64,000 nucleotides of DNA, from the NCBI GenBank assembly GCA_027452005.1, contig DAIDHF010000002.1, positions 64,661-128,660 on the forward strand, read 5' to 3'. The translations under genes and the position numbers were made by a program. Source of the stretch: Acidimicrobiales bacterium (GTDB taxonomy: Bacteria; Actinomycetota; Acidimicrobiia; Acidimicrobiales; JAKAVM01). Positions 16,708 through 26,042 of the stretch are shown here, in pieces; position 1 is the stretch's first letter, and each line of letters starts with the position of its first letter. The notes beneath the pieces were generated by a model that saw nothing but the letters and a program-made list of their open reading frames with translations, made no database searches and had not been told where the DNA came from.

Positions 16708-17415
16708 CTAGACGACGGGGCTACCACCGCCCTGAAGGACGGTGCCCGCGCCCCTCACCGCTCCCGGTCGCATGGCTTCACGTTCGTCCAAGAACTCCCA
16801 CCAGACCGAGCTGGCCCGCTGTGCAAAGTCAATGGTGGCACTCTCCATGTCATCGAACACGACATTGTCGATGGCTTGTATCGTCCACTCTGCGTGATCT
16901 CGTTCAATCTCGGCATGGTGGGTCCAAAACTCGACTTCGACCTCAGATAGGTTGTAGTTATTTAGAAGTCCTTTGGCCTTGGACTGAGCAATGTCTGCTG
17001 ACTGGATCTCATAGTAAGACAACGCCCCAAGTGCATTTGCCGGTCCGTAACTTGCAGCATTCTCGTAAACCTCGATTAGGTCTCTCATGGCCGGGGATGT
17101 CATGACTTCATCTTGGGACCTTGCCCCAACGGCCTGGGCAAACTTATTAAACATGTCTAGATGTGGCTCTGGGTTCCCAAGTTCATCCGCCAGGTTTTGC
17201 TCTAGGAGCGACCGGGCATCACATGGTGGGAGCTTTGCAATAATGTCCTCTAGGACTCTGGGAAGGTAGGCCTCAAAAAAACGATACTGCTCGGCATAGC
17301 TTGCAAGTTCGCCCTCTTCTAGGTTTCCTTCTTCCCATCTAACGTAAAAGGGGTGTGACAACAGGTTTGCAGAGTCAATTACATCATGAATTCTTTGGCA
17401 GATACGGGTAGGCAT
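16708..17415 (-). CDS. PqqC/CADD-like haem-oxygenase-fold oxygenase with IS-derived tail
   Basis: A 235-residue TENA/PqqC-superfamily protein. The opening HPFYVRWEEGNL and SYAEQYRFFEAYLPRVL match the family. Candidate di-iron ligands are the Glu and His in NLADELGNPEPHLDMF, the Glu in SYYEIQ and the His/Glu/His set in THHAEIERDHAEW, which is the CADD-type pattern. Members include PqqC, thiaminase-like proteins and the CADD group that supplies p-aminobenzoate; which applies here is unknown. The domain ends normally at WWEFLDERE. The remaining residues, about 22, are encoded across the left-end hairpin of the adjoining IS, so the natural C-terminus was replaced when the element inserted. Confidence 0.75.
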   Translation of the reverse strand: MPTRICQRIHDVIDSANLLSHPFYVRWEEGNLEEGELASYAEQYRFFEAYLPRVLEDIIAKLPPCDARSLLEQNLADELGNPEPHLDMFNKFAQAVGARSQDEVMTSPAMRDLIEVYENAASYGPANALGALSYYEIQSADIAQSKAKGLLNNYNLSEVEVEFWTHHAEIERDHAEWTIQAIDNVVFDDMESATIDFAQRASSVWWEFLDEREAMRPGAVRGAGTVLQGGGSPVV

Positions 17416-17523
17416 AGTTGGAAATGGTATCAGAGTTCAACAATGCGTGAAGGGTTGGACCGGTTACAAATTGTGAGCAACTACCCCAGGAATGTTCTAT
17501 AAGAATGTTCGTATATTCCAATT

Positions 17524-18516
17524 TTATGATCTAGGGGCTAGGCCTTGGAGGACTAGTTCCACAAACCTATCCGGGTCTTCCAACATCGGGTAGTGGCCCG
17601 TGTCCTCCATTACGTAGAGGCTAGAGTGTTCAGCCAAGTCCGGGTGGGTCAGATGACTACCTTGTGAAGTATAGGACTGCTCGGCGACGGGCCGGTCATT
17701 TGAAAATATCTCTTGTAGCCTGAGGTGTAGGTTGTAAGCCATGTCAACTACGGCAATTGGGTCATCTTGTCCCCAGATAATTACCAGGGGAGATGGATCG
17801 GACTCGATCGCCCCGGTAAATCGTTCCTGATTGGCCCGGCGCTCTTCAATGTAGCGGATAGTTCGCGGCAGTACTCTATAGCCTTGAGCGTGAACTATCA
17901 GGTCCTGAGCGTATTGGAGTTCTTTTCTTAGAACCCGGTGCTTGGCGCTCAAGGTGGCCTCTAAGGCCTGTACAAGGTTGAAGATCGACGGATCTAGGGT
18001 CTCTGGGAGGAGCGAATCTGGCAGGCTGAGAAGGAAGTTCTGCCCGTCGGTTAGATGGGCCAGCTCAATATAGATACTCCCGTTGGTAATAACGCGCTTT
18101 GCTACTACAATGTTCAATTTCCCAGCCTGCACGCGGGCAAGTAGTTCGCCGCCGACACTGTCTCCCATGTCATGGGTCAACAGCGCGATCGTCTTGAGGC
18201 CTAGCAGGTCGACGAGTGCAATTACTATGTCGGCTTGAAGTCCCAAACTATAGGCGATATCAGGCTTCTCAGATAGTCCAAAACCAAGAAGATCTAGGAG
18301 TACAACTCGTCGCCCCGTAACCAGGCGGTCCAAAATGAGGTGGAAGTCAAATGAGGAGGTGGGAAATCCGTGGACAACTACCAAGGGGGGATCATCTGAC
18401 ACCTCTGGGGGGCTTGAATGATCTTGCGTGTCTAGGGTAAAAATCTGATACCCGCATAGGTCACGGTATTGTCCCGCAGCCTTCCAGTCCTCTGGAGACA
18501 TATTGGCAAAGTTCAC
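17524..18516 (-). CDS. Alpha/beta hydrolase, MEST/epoxide-hydrolase-like
   Basis: A 330-residue alpha/beta-hydrolase. The oxyanion region reads VVVHGFPTSSFDFH and the nucleophile elbow LLTHDMGDSVGGELL. The nucleophile position is Asp (THDMG), as in epoxide hydrolases and haloalkane dehalogenases rather than esterases. The HDxGD-x-V variant resembles the vertebrate MEST group and its bacterial relatives. The acid is likely Asp in WGQDDPIA and the general base His in DTGHYPMLEDP. An enzyme acting on a C-O or C-halogen bond is the best reading; substrate unknown. It is divergent from the gene at 18615, with about 98 bases between their starts. Confidence 0.8.
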   Translation of the reverse strand: MNFANMSPEDWKAAGQYRDLCGYQIFTLDTQDHSSPPEVSDDPPLVVVHGFPTSSFDFHLILDRLVTGRRVVLLDLLGFGLSEKPDIAYSLGLQADIVIALVDLLGLKTIALLTHDMGDSVGGELLARVQAGKLNIVVAKRVITNGSIYIELAHLTDGQNFLLSLPDSLLPETLDPSIFNLVQALEATLSAKHRVLRKELQYAQDLIVHAQGYRVLPRTIRYIEERRANQERFTGAIESDPSPLVIIWGQDDPIAVVDMAYNLHLRLQEIFSNDRPVAEQSYTSQGSHLTHPDLAEHSSLYVMEDTGHYPMLEDPDRFVELVLQGLAPRS

Positions 18517-18592
18517 AGTGAGTCCAAGCCTAGCTAGGATTTCAATACGCCGTACACTTGCTAATTCAGGCGTAAAAAGATGCAGAGTAAGC

Positions 18593-18598
18593 TATAAT
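18593..18598 (+). promoter_or_regulatory. Consensus -10 box (TATAAT)
   Basis: A perfect TATAAT lies 16 bases before the ATG of the propeller protein gene. No good -35 is present at 16-18 bases. Transcription would start near 18605, giving a leader of about 10 bases, which fits the absence of a Shine-Dalgarno sequence before this gene. Confidence 0.5.
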
Positions 18599-18614
18599 TT
18601 CTCATAGACATAGC

Positions 18615-20378
18615 ATGGAAAACAAAGACGAATACGGTCTAAACCTAAACCCGACAGAGGCAACTGGTGAACCAGTCCTCCCAGCTCAATCGGCTCATAC
18701 AAGCCAGCCCAAAATAGCGCCTCCAAGAGGTTCGGCCAGAAAGTTCGTGCTTATTAGTATCGGGGCAATTGTTGTTGTTCTGGTAGTTATCCTGGCCCTC
18801 CCGGCCACTCGTTATGGGATCCTGGGTAGTTTTATGACACGCCGCTATTCAGTCCAGGTCTTGAGTTCCGCCGGATCGGTTCCCCTGGCTGGAGCCAAGA
18901 TCACTATTGGGACTAGAACCGCGTACTCGGACAGGTTTGGGAAAGCCTCGTTTCAGGTGCCAGTGGGTCATATCAAAGTAACGGTTTCAAAGAAGTACTT
19001 TGCTTTTGCAAGCAGATCAATTTTGGTAGGGCTTTCAGGGCCTTCAAGATCAAAGATTGTGCTTAGGGTAACTGGCATCATTGTTCCCGTGGAAATTACC
19101 AACAAGCTTGGAGGCGAACCGATTCCAGGAGCGGTCATTTCTACCGAGAAGAGTTCGGCACAGTCCTCGCCGATCGGACGAGCTCAAATAGTTCTGTCCG
19201 CAAAGCTACACACTCAAAGTGCCACGGTGTCAGCACCGGGATACATAAGTACCCAAGCGCAAATTACCGTGACCAGCCAGCTCTCGTTGGCAAATCTTAT
19301 TACCATGGTGCCAGTTGGGAGCGTTTACTATATGTCAGACGTTACGGGAACCCTCAATGTGATGAGTTCTAACCTGGACGGTTCAGATTCCAAAGTTGTT
19401 CTCGCTGGCACCGGCAAGGAACTCACAGGCACTCCTCAACTCTACGTATCAGACGATTCAAAATATCTCGCCCTCTTGGCCATTAGGGATGGCAATCAGG
19501 CCCATCTTTATGTCTTCGAGGGAAGTAACCCATATCCGGTTGAGGTCAATCCAAAGGCATCAAGCTATTCAGTGGTTGGTTGGACAAGCAACGACTATCT
19601 GATCTTTCAGATTTACAATAGTTCAATACCCCTATGGCAATCAGGTGGGTCAGATCTTATTTCCTATAATCCGGCAACAAATATTTCGAAGATTCTTTTC
19701 GCATCACAGGCTTCAGGGGTCTCAAATACTGATTACGTCGATCAATCCATCCAGGATGTAGGGATCTTGGCCAATAACAAGATTTATTACCAGGTGAGTT
19801 CCTATGGTGGTAGTCAAGTTCTTCAAGCCAATGATTCCAACACGTTGAACGTCGTAAACAGCGACGGGTCGGCAAGTCAAACAATCTTTACCACGACGAC
19901 AAATAATATGTATTCTCCAATGACCTTGGTTGGACCAGATTCCTTTGTGTTCAACGTTTACCCGCAAAGTGCAAGTAATACTTTCTACCTATACTCCAAT
20001 GGTGAAGTAACAATTGCAAACGCGGAAACGTTTTCAATTTTGAACAATTCAGCTACCAGTAGTTCTGTGTATTACCCAATTGACAACGGTAACAAATTGC
20101 TCTGGTCGGTGTATCTGAACGGTCATTTGTCCCTGCTTGTCGGGGACATGAGCCAACAAAACAAGGTACAGATTGCAAATTTAGACTCAAACTTTTCAGT
20201 TTACGGGATGTCAACCAATCCAAACTATCTCGTAGTTTCCAAGAACCAGAGTGAACTATATTCTTTGCCTATTAGTGGGATCGACTCTCAAAGTGCCTTA
20301 GTGCAAATCGGGAGTTATCTGAACTCAAATGGTGGATATCCCGGCTGCGGGCAACAACCTCAATCTTGTAACCAGTGA
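18615..20378 (+). CDS. Membrane-anchored protein with carboxypeptidase-regulatory-like and beta-propeller domains
   Basis: A 587-residue protein of unknown function. A Pro-rich cytoplasmic N-terminus of about 43 residues precedes one transmembrane helix (about 44-66), so the rest is outside the cell. Residues about 78-150 and 153-230 look like two carboxypeptidase-regulatory-like/Ig beta domains (PLAGAKITIGTRTAYSDRFGKASFQVP; EPIPGAVISTEKSSA). The remaining part (about 240-575) is TolB/WD-like propeller sequence with repeated DGS and SxDG blades. The C-terminus has a CGQQPQSC pair of cysteines able to form a disulfide. Short leader and strong -10 upstream. A cell-surface binding or sensor protein is plausible but not shown. 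Confidence 0.65.
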   Translation: MENKDEYGLNLNPTEATGEPVLPAQSAHTSQPKIAPPRGSARKFVLISIGAIVVVLVVILALPATRYGILGSFMTRRYSVQVLSSAGSVPLAGAKITIGTRTAYSDRFGKASFQVPVGHIKVTVSKKYFAFASRSILVGLSGPSRSKIVLRVTGIIVPVEITNKLGGEPIPGAVISTEKSSAQSSPIGRAQIVLSAKLHTQSATVSAPGYISTQAQITVTSQLSLANLITMVPVGSVYYMSDVTGTLNVMSSNLDGSDSKVVLAGTGKELTGTPQLYVSDDSKYLALLAIRDGNQAHLYVFEGSNPYPVEVNPKASSYSVVGWTSNDYLIFQIYNSSIPLWQSGGSDLISYNPATNISKILFASQASGVSNTDYVDQSIQDVGILANNKIYYQVSSYGGSQVLQANDSNTLNVVNSDGSASQTIFTTTTNNMYSPMTLVGPDSFVFNVYPQSASNTFYLYSNGEVTIANAETFSILNNSATSSSVYYPIDNGNKLLWSVYLNGHLSLLVGDMSQQNKVQIANLDSNFSVYGMSTNPNYLVVSKNQSELYSLPISGIDSQSALVQIGSYLNSNGGYPGCGQQPQSCNQ

Positions 20379-20411
20379 CCACATCCGGGTCAGTAAAGAG
20401 GTGGAGTGGAA

Positions 20412-21107
20412 CTACCTGCAGTTACCCTTATGGCCTGTCCTCAAGCTGCACGACCTTTTAGCTCTTGGCATCCACTTATTACATAGATCACGAGAATGTG
20501 TATGTGCATCCTTTGTTTTGTGGACTGATAGTTTCCTAGCAACGCGAGTCGTGCGAGCTGCCGTTCTTTGTGCTGCTGAAACGGAACGACGCATACTCTC
20601 TAGTTCCTCTGGCCAAATAAAGGTTCCGTAATCTGGCTTGATCTCTCGCATTGCATCTAAAGCTTCGTCGAAGTCGGCAAATCCGGTATGAGGGAACAGT
20701 ATACCTAGATCGGTATAATCTTTTTCAGATCTCGTGGAGAGCATCTTTAGTAAGAACAGGTACCTTGAGCTAGGCGAACTAACCGTGAGGTTAGAGTATT
20801 CTAGTAATACAGCCTCTTCCATTTGTCCGGGCTTCAACCCGTCGGGCCAACTCTCGTCCATGAGCGAGAACGCTGAACTGTTTATCCAGTCTGCAGGGAG
20901 CCCTCGTTTGCGCGCTACGGCGTCAGCGGCTCTGAAAACTTTCTCTTCCTGATTGAACATTGAGTCTACGTCATCGGTCACCCGAAAGGGGTCGTACTTG
21001 ACCGCGATTACGGCCCCTCCAATGATGTAAAGGTCCAACTTGACACCCAACTCTTCTAATTCATCTGACATGTCATTGAGTGCAGAAATAATCTCTGATC
21101 GGTTCAT
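20412..21107 (-). CDS. Nucleotidyltransferase of toxin-antitoxin type (DUF6036-like) with Cys/His tail
   Basis: A 231-residue protein with a minimal nucleotidyltransferase core: IIGGAVIAVKYDPFRVTDDVDSMF, that is GG followed by RxTxDxD, the metal-binding aspartates. Proteins of this type are found as toxins or partners in AbiEii/MNT-like modules. The gene starts 9 bases after the stop of the next gene (21117-21650), so the two form an operon. After the usual end of the domain (about 170) there is a basic extension that ends CNKWMPRAKRSC-x5-H-x3-C (Cys209, Cys220, His226, Cys230), a spacing suited to a small zinc knuckle. That tail is uncommon in the family as I know it. Confidence 0.7.
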   Translation of the reverse strand: MNRSEIISALNDMSDELEELGVKLDLYIIGGAVIAVKYDPFRVTDDVDSMFNQEEKVFRAADAVARKRGLPADWINSSAFSLMDESWPDGLKPGQMEEAVLLEYSNLTVSSPSSRYLFLLKMLSTRSEKDYTDLGILFPHTGFADFDEALDAMREIKPDYGTFIWPEELESMRRSVSAAQRTAARTTRVARKLSVHKTKDAHTHSRDLCNKWMPRAKRSCSLRTGHKGNCR

Positions 21108-21116
21108 CTTGGCACC

Positions 21117-21650
21117 TTAGATATTCACGAACGATGAGGAGTCGATGAAAATTCCGTGGTTGCGTAAGCTGATCGGACCTCGCAACATGGCATGAACATG
21201 AACTAGTTCATATCCAAGCTGAAATCCAAACCATGGAAGTTTTGTGTATCTTTCTACTTCGCGCGTCCAAGCTGGTACTTTTAGCCCGGAGTGAAATGCC
21301 AAGTGCTCAACCAGTCCCGCCACCATTGCATCAATATGCCTAAATCCCGTAAGTCGTGGGCGTTGGGTCAAAAGGTCAGCCTTCCTATTTCCGGCTCTCT
21401 CAAAGTCCATGACGAACTGGCGAATCAACCTCAACACCCCATCACCTCCAACACGATCTTGAGACTCAGATTGGGCCAGCGCACGATTGAGTTCGATGTC
21501 ATTGATGATCTCTAGAACTAAAGAGCTAGCGGTTAGAGGAACTGAATAACCTGCAAGGTGACGTAGATCACGCCCTCCAGGCACTATTTCATGTGTTTTG
21601 CGCACCCCTCTCTTTTGAGGAGAACTTTTAGGTTGCGAGAAATTACTCAA
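21117..21650 (-). CDS. Partner protein of the nucleotidyltransferase, unknown function
   Basis: A 177-residue protein encoded immediately upstream of the nucleotidyltransferase gene. It resembles the first gene of actinobacterial two-gene modules with a DUF6036-type enzyme: the C-terminal half has a VPAWT-x3-ER-xTKLPWFGFQLG segment followed by a run ending LRNHGIFIDSSSFVNI, the pattern I associate with those partners. No clear helix-turn-helix is visible in the N-terminal half. The start is doubtful: TTG at the 21650 end has AATAGG directly against it. The role as antitoxin or regulator is inferred from gene context only. Confidence 0.55.
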   Translation of the reverse strand: MSNFSQPKSSPQKRGVRKTHEIVPGGRDLRHLAGYSVPLTASSLVLEIINDIELNRALAQSESQDRVGGDGVLRLIRQFVMDFERAGNRKADLLTQRPRLTGFRHIDAMVAGLVEHLAFHSGLKVPAWTREVERYTKLPWFGFQLGYELVHVHAMLRGPISLRNHGIFIDSSSFVNI

Positions 21651-21746
21651 CCTATTACGGTGCCCGTGAATTTCTTACTCACATGGCCATTCTATCACCG
21701 TTCATTTCTTACTACGTTCCCTCGGGATGTTTTGAGGGGCCCGGCA

Positions 21747-21822
21747 TGGTGGGCCCGGCAGGATTCGAACCTGCGACCAAAGGATTATGAGTCCTCCGCT
21801 CTAACCGCTGAGCTACGGGCCC
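21747..21822 (-). tRNA. tRNA with CAU anticodon (Met, or Ile2)
   Basis: A 76-nt cloverleaf: acceptor GGGCCCG/CGGGCCC, D-arm GCTC...GAGC, anticodon loop CTCATAA (anticodon CAT), T-arm GCAGGTTCGAATCCTGC, discriminator A, and an encoded CCA. A CAT anticodon is shared by elongator Met and by the lysidine-modified Ile2 tRNA. The C4-G69 and C5-G68 pairs seen here are features reported to favour TilS recognition, hinting at Ile2, but this is not conclusive. Confidence 0.9.
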
Positions 21823-21892
21823 GCATTGGAAAGGCCGAAGAATCTGCCACAACCTAAACCAGGCCTGGCAAACCGACCGACCAATCCAAACG

Positions 21893-21965
21893 CTCCGGGG
21901 GAGAGACTCGAACTCTCAACCTAACGGTTAACAGCCGCTTGCTCTGCCGATTGAGCTACCCCGGA
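21893..21965 (-). tRNA. tRNA-Asn(GUU)
   Basis: A 73-nt cloverleaf: acceptor TCCGGGG/CCCCGGA, D-arm GCTC...GAGC, anticodon loop CTGTTAA (anticodon GTT), T-arm GAGAGTTCGAGTCTCTC, discriminator G. The CCA end is not encoded, unlike its neighbour 70 bases away. Confidence 0.95.
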
Positions 21966-22115
21966 AGGTCTCCTCACAGGAACTACTTTCGGGAGAACTC
22001 CCGCAAGCTGGCCCAGCGAGGCATAAGTCATCAGGTTAGCATCTAGAGGACCCGAAATATAACTTTTCGCCAGAATCACTTGCACGAGTCCGTGTTATGG
22101 GGGACGATGGTGGGC

Positions 22116-22448
22116 ATGAAGTTGCGCACGGGACTGGTGGCAGGGGCGGCTCTGGGATATTACATCGGGGCCAAGGCTGGCCGAGAGCGATATGAGCAAC
22201 TCAACAAGGTCGTAAAGGCTGCTTCGGGGTCGAGTGCGTTCAAGTCTGCAATGGGCAAGACCAAAGCACTGGCAAGTCTGGGTCTAGAACGGTCACGTGA
22301 CCTCCTTCGACAGTCTGAGTCAGAACTGGCCCAGACCAGGCCTAGAGCCAAAACATCAACTAAGGATCCTGGGGGAAATCGGGGAGGCAATATTGTATTT
22401 CTCGCAGATACCCTCAAGTCTGATTCCAACCTGAGACGGTACTACTAG
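22116..22448 (+). CDS. YtxH-like small protein
   Basis: About 110 residues. Begins with KLRTGLVAGAALGYYIGAKAGRERYEQLN, a short Gly/Ala-rich hydrophobic helix followed by a basic amphipathic region, as in YtxH-type proteins common in actinobacteria. The remainder is polar and ends in RRYY. I chose ATG 22116 because homology starts there; in-frame ATGs at 22080 and 22107 also exist and GGGGGA lies at a workable distance. Function unknown; probably membrane associated. Confidence 0.6.
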   Translation: MKLRTGLVAGAALGYYIGAKAGRERYEQLNKVVKAASGSSAFKSAMGKTKALASLGLERSRDLLRQSESELAQTRPRAKTSTKDPGGNRGGNIVFLADTLKSDSNLRRYY

Positions 22449-22530
22449 ACTCACTATACACCATGAGGGGACCAATTCGCGGGGAGTGTCTTGAGCCCGC
22501 TTGTTGGCGATCAAATATACATGATCGCGA

Positions 22531-23937
22531 CTATCCTTCGTCTAAGTAGTCCCTCAAAGGTTTGGATCGCTGCGGATTTCTTAGCTTTGCAATGGTCTTG
22601 GCTTCAATCTGACGGACTCGTTCCCGAGTCACGCCGAGGGCCTTACCAACTTCTTCTAAGGTTCGCATTCGTCCACCATCAAGACCGAATCTCATCGTGA
22701 GAAGTTCTCTTTCTCGATCTGACAGTTGAGAGAGAGTCTTTTCAAGGGCCTCGCCCAGGAGTTTCCTGGTTGCCGCGTCTGCTGGGACTATTGCGGCCTC
22801 GTCTTCAATGGTATCGGACAAGATGTAATCGTCTGTTTCACCTACCGGTTGTTCAAGCGAGAGGGTGTCTTGAGCAACCCTTTGGAGTTCACGAACCTTT
22901 GACGGTGGTAGGTCAACTTTCTTGGCGATCTCTTCAACAGTTGGTTCTTGCCCGCTTTCTTGGGCCATCTGTCTTTGGACCCTAGTAATCTTGTTGATCA
23001 CGTCAACCATGTGAACTGGGATCCTGATGGTTCTTGCCTGATCGGCTATTGCTCGGGTAATTGCCTGACGAATCCACCAAGTGGCATACGTAGAAAACTT
23101 AAATCCTCGGTTATAGTCGAACTTGTCAACCGCCCTCATTAGGCCCAGATTTCCCTCTTGAATTAGGTCCAACAAGGCCATGCCGCGGTTGCGGTAACGC
23201 TTTGCAATCGAGACGACTAGTCTTAGATTAGCTTCAATGAGCTGCTTTTTCGCCCTAAACCCAGATTCAATCTCAGCTTCCAGTTCCACGAGCTCTTGTG
23301 CTGGGACGAGATTTGGAGAGTACTTGTCTTCCAAGCCAGCAATCATCTCGGCCGCTTTGATCGCCTGTTCTATTCTCTTGGCCAGTTCCACCTCCTGGGG
23401 TCCCGTCAACAGGGGTACTTTGCCTATCTCTTTTAAATATGACTGAACGGCATCTTGAGAGTACAAAGTTCTGTCGGCATCGACTTGAGTACTGGTCTTT
23501 GTTTTCGAAACTGAACTGGCAGATTGCTTAGAAGTTGATTTCTCAGACTTATCCCGAGACTTAGCTTTTGGTGCCACCTTGGGTGAAATACCGAGCTCGC
23601 CCTTGTTTTCTTGCTCATCGGGTTCTTCAACGTGGTCGTCGACAAACTCGCTGTGGTCTTCGCTGAGTAGATCTTCGTGGTCGTCTATAAGTTCAATGCC
23701 CTCCGAGGCAGCCCAGTCGAACACATCCTTCAGAAAGTCAGGGGTCAGCTCAATATGCTTTAGAGCGGTCATGAGGTCGTCTGGGGTGATCTTCCCGGTC
23801 TTTTTTCCCAGGGTCCTAAGCCTCTTTAGTTCACCCGGGGAAATCTGAGAAAAGCTCTCCTGAACAAGGGGTTTAACCGCATTGCTCTTCTTTGAAATGC
23901 CTGATTGAGATGCCGGAGGGGTAAGTGATCTGCTCAA
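22531..23937 (-). CDS. rpoD: Primary RNA polymerase sigma factor (SigA/RpoD)
   Basis: A 468-residue sigma-70. The N-terminus has a region 1.1-like part (about 35-90), then a charged, Lys/Ser-rich linker, region 1.2 ([19 protein letters not shown]), region 2 with the core-binding and -10 recognition helix ([22 protein letters not shown] split over about 285-305), region 3, and region 4 with the -35 recognition helix ([22 protein letters not shown]). The ending LRDYLDEG is the standard primary-sigma C-terminus. The start TTG overlaps the dnaG stop (TTGA), so the two are translationally coupled in the classic macromolecular-synthesis operon order dnaG-rpoD. Confidence 0.95.
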   Translation of the reverse strand: MSRSLTPPASQSGISKKSNAVKPLVQESFSQISPGELKRLRTLGKKTGKITPDDLMTALKHIELTPDFLKDVFDWAASEGIELIDDHEDLLSEDHSEFVDDHVEEPDEQENKGELGISPKVAPKAKSRDKSEKSTSKQSASSVSKTKTSTQVDADRTLYSQDAVQSYLKEIGKVPLLTGPQEVELAKRIEQAIKAAEMIAGLEDKYSPNLVPAQELVELEAEIESGFRAKKQLIEANLRLVVSIAKRYRNRGMALLDLIQEGNLGLMRAVDKFDYNRGFKFSTYATWWIRQAITRAIADQARTIRIPVHMVDVINKITRVQRQMAQESGQEPTVEEIAKKVDLPPSKVRELQRVAQDTLSLEQPVGETDDYILSDTIEDEAAIVPADAATRKLLGEALEKTLSQLSDRERELLTMRFGLDGGRMRTLEEVGKALGVTRERVRQIEAKTIAKLRNPQRSKPLRDYLDEG

Positions 23938-25961
23938 ATTACAAACATCTCGCCACTATCATGTTCGATGATCCATCCTAACAGCGAATCGGCTGCCTGA
24001 TTGGATGAATCAATGTTTTTAAGGTCCCTAAGGTCTGAAAGGGCACGCTTTATGGCAAGTTTCAAGGGTTCAAGCTCGGAAAATCTAGCTGGATTTCTGG
24101 CTATTTCCTTGTCAAGTGCTTCCATCGAGCGCACAGAGGCCTGTTCAACTAGCCTTCGCCAAACCTCGTGACTTTGTGCAGAAGACTCCTTGGTGGCGAG
24201 TCGTGAGATAAGTTGCCCCGCCAAGTCATCTGCTAAATCCATGGCCCGATTCACCTCAAAGTCCACCGAGACCAGGATTTCAAAGACGGATCGGTGAAGA
24301 GGAGAATCAAAGAGGGGAGCCACCAGGTTGGTCCTCAAGACAGTATCTCCTTCAATTAGCAAACAGAGGGCCTCGTCTTCAAGCCTGAGTTCCTTTGGGG
24401 TCTTGTTGGGCATAAGGTGACTCGGCGCTGCACCATCTTGGGAAGGTTCGTGCCAGGCGTCTTGGGAGGCCGGTTGAGGGAGATCGCTTGAGGTCACATC
24501 AGGACTATTGGGTATAGTTTTTCCGACTGCCGAGTGTTCGTGTGAGTCTTTTGTCGTGGTCGAGACATCATGACTTGATCGGGTACTTTTTGAGGGCTCG
24601 ACAGATCGTCGGGAATCCAACGGAGCTACATTTGCTGGTCGAGAGTTGAAGGATTTCTGCTTGCGTATCTGTTCCTTGAGGGCTTCACGGGCTCTATCTA
24701 GGTGTAAGCCGGTCTGTTCTGCAACCATGGCCAGGTACTGATCCCTAACCATGTCACTTGGATGACGGGCGATTATCGGGACTATCTCTTGGAACGCTTT
24801 GGTGCGTCCCTCAATGGTCTTTAGATTGCTGCGTGATAGGAACCTTCCAACCAAAAATCCCAAGAAGGGAACGGCGTTATCGATGGCATCCCGCAAAGAT
24901 TCTGGGTCGCTCTGAGCAAGTGAGCCCGGATCTTGACCGAGGGGCAGTTGGGCCACGTACACGTCTAACTTGAAGCGCTGTTCCCACTCGTAGACTCTCT
25001 CGGTTGCTTGGGCTCCAGCGCTGTCTGAGTCGAACGCAAAGATAATTTTAGGGGCAAAGCGTCTTAGGACTGAGACATGTTCTTCGCCCAGGGCTGTTCC
25101 ACATGTAGCCACGGCCCGCTCAATGCCACAAGAGGCCAGGGCGATTACATCGGTGTACCCCTCACACACGACGATCTCGTTTCGTTGAGCTATGTCCCTC
25201 TTAGCCAGATCAAGACCGAATAGGGTACGTTTCTTGGAGTAAAGTGAAGTCTCTATCGAGTTCTTGTATTTAGCCCCCGAGTCGACATGTTGGTTGTCTA
25301 GACCCGGAATAATGCGTCCACCAAATGCGATTACCTTTCCAGAGGAATCGCAGATGGGAAATATCAATCTACCCATCATGGAATCCTGAAAGTTTCCACG
25401 GCGATTGATAAAACCAAGTCCACTGGACACGAGAATCTTTCTATCGAGCTTTAGGGCTTTTTCAAGCCCGTCCCAACTAACCGGGGAAAATCCTAAACGA
25501 AATCTTTCAATCATGGACTGATCAATTTTCCTGGACTCTAAATATTCACGGGCCACTTTAGCCTCGGGACTCTTGAGAAGCTGGTCGTGGTAGAAGATAC
25601 AGGCACGCTCTAAGGCGGAAAGCATCTCGGCTCGCTTTTCGAGGTTCTTTGAGGCTCCTTGGGGGGAGACGTCCTCGATGGTCACGTGGGCCTTTTCCGC
25701 AAGGCGTTGAACGGCCTGGGTAAAATCTAGGTGCTCAATCTGGCGGATAAAGGTGATTGCATCACCTGAAGCGTGACACCCAAAGCAGTAGTAGAGACCC
25801 TCTTCAGCGTTCACGCTAAATGAGGGTGTCTTCTCGTCATGAAATGGGCAGACTCCTACCCATCGTCTTCCAGTCTTCTTGAGACTTATATGTTCCCCAA
25901 TCAAGGCCACAATGTCAGTGCTCTGTCTGACAAGGGTTATGTCTTGGTCGGAGTAGGCCAC
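23934..25961 (-). CDS. dnaG: DNA primase
   Basis: A 675-residue bacterial primase that makes RNA primers at the replication fork. The zinc-binding domain has Cys38, His41, Cys59 and Cys62 ([13 protein letters not shown] ... [13 protein letters not shown]). The catalytic core follows with the TOPRIM Glu in [12 protein letters not shown] and the metal-binding aspartates in [10 protein letters not shown]. The region after about 425 is a polar Ser/Pro/His-rich linker leading to a helical C-terminal domain (about 530-670) that would bind the DnaB helicase. Start GTG. The 3' end overlaps the sigma gene by 4 bases. Upstream neighbour tetR is on the same strand about 80 bases away. Confidence 0.95.
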   Translation of the reverse strand: MAYSDQDITLVRQSTDIVALIGEHISLKKTGRRWVGVCPFHDEKTPSFSVNAEEGLYYCFGCHASGDAITFIRQIEHLDFTQAVQRLAEKAHVTIEDVSPQGASKNLEKRAEMLSALERACIFYHDQLLKSPEAKVAREYLESRKIDQSMIERFRLGFSPVSWDGLEKALKLDRKILVSSGLGFINRRGNFQDSMMGRLIFPICDSSGKVIAFGGRIIPGLDNQHVDSGAKYKNSIETSLYSKKRTLFGLDLAKRDIAQRNEIVVCEGYTDVIALASCGIERAVATCGTALGEEHVSVLRRFAPKIIFAFDSDSAGAQATERVYEWEQRFKLDVYVAQLPLGQDPGSLAQSDPESLRDAIDNAVPFLGFLVGRFLSRSNLKTIEGRTKAFQEIVPIIARHPSDMVRDQYLAMVAEQTGLHLDRAREALKEQIRKQKSFNSRPANVAPLDSRRSVEPSKSTRSSHDVSTTTKDSHEHSAVGKTIPNSPDVTSSDLPQPASQDAWHEPSQDGAAPSHLMPNKTPKELRLEDEALCLLIEGDTVLRTNLVAPLFDSPLHRSVFEILVSVDFEVNRAMDLADDLAGQLISRLATKESSAQSHEVWRRLVEQASVRSMEALDKEIARNPARFSELEPLKLAIKRALSDLRDLKNIDSSNQAADSLLGWIIEHDSGEMFVI

Positions 25962-26042
25962 GCTATTGAAGGTAGCGCGATTTTCAGACCTACACGAAAA
26001 ATTTGGCCCGGGTGCCCAAAGTGGAGGGGCACCAGGCAGGGA

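Larger units (their letters stand above)
14835..16770 (-). mobile_element. IS605-type insertion sequence with divergent tnpA and tnpB
   Basis: Element with a Y1 transposase gene (plus strand) and a tnpB gene (minus strand) placed head to head, the IS605 arrangement, with no inverted terminal repeats. Each end carries a hairpin of the same plan: 14844-14863 (CCCCG, bulge, CC-TAAA-GG, bulge, CGGGG) by tnpB, and 16725-16744 (CACCG, bulge, CC-TGAA-GG, bulge, CGGTG) by tnpA. On the minus strand the right end finishes GGTGTCAA at 14835. The left-end boundary is uncertain, somewhere in 16745-16775. It separates the PqqC-like gene from the fha operon and has probably inserted into the 3' end of the former. 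Confidence 0.85.
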
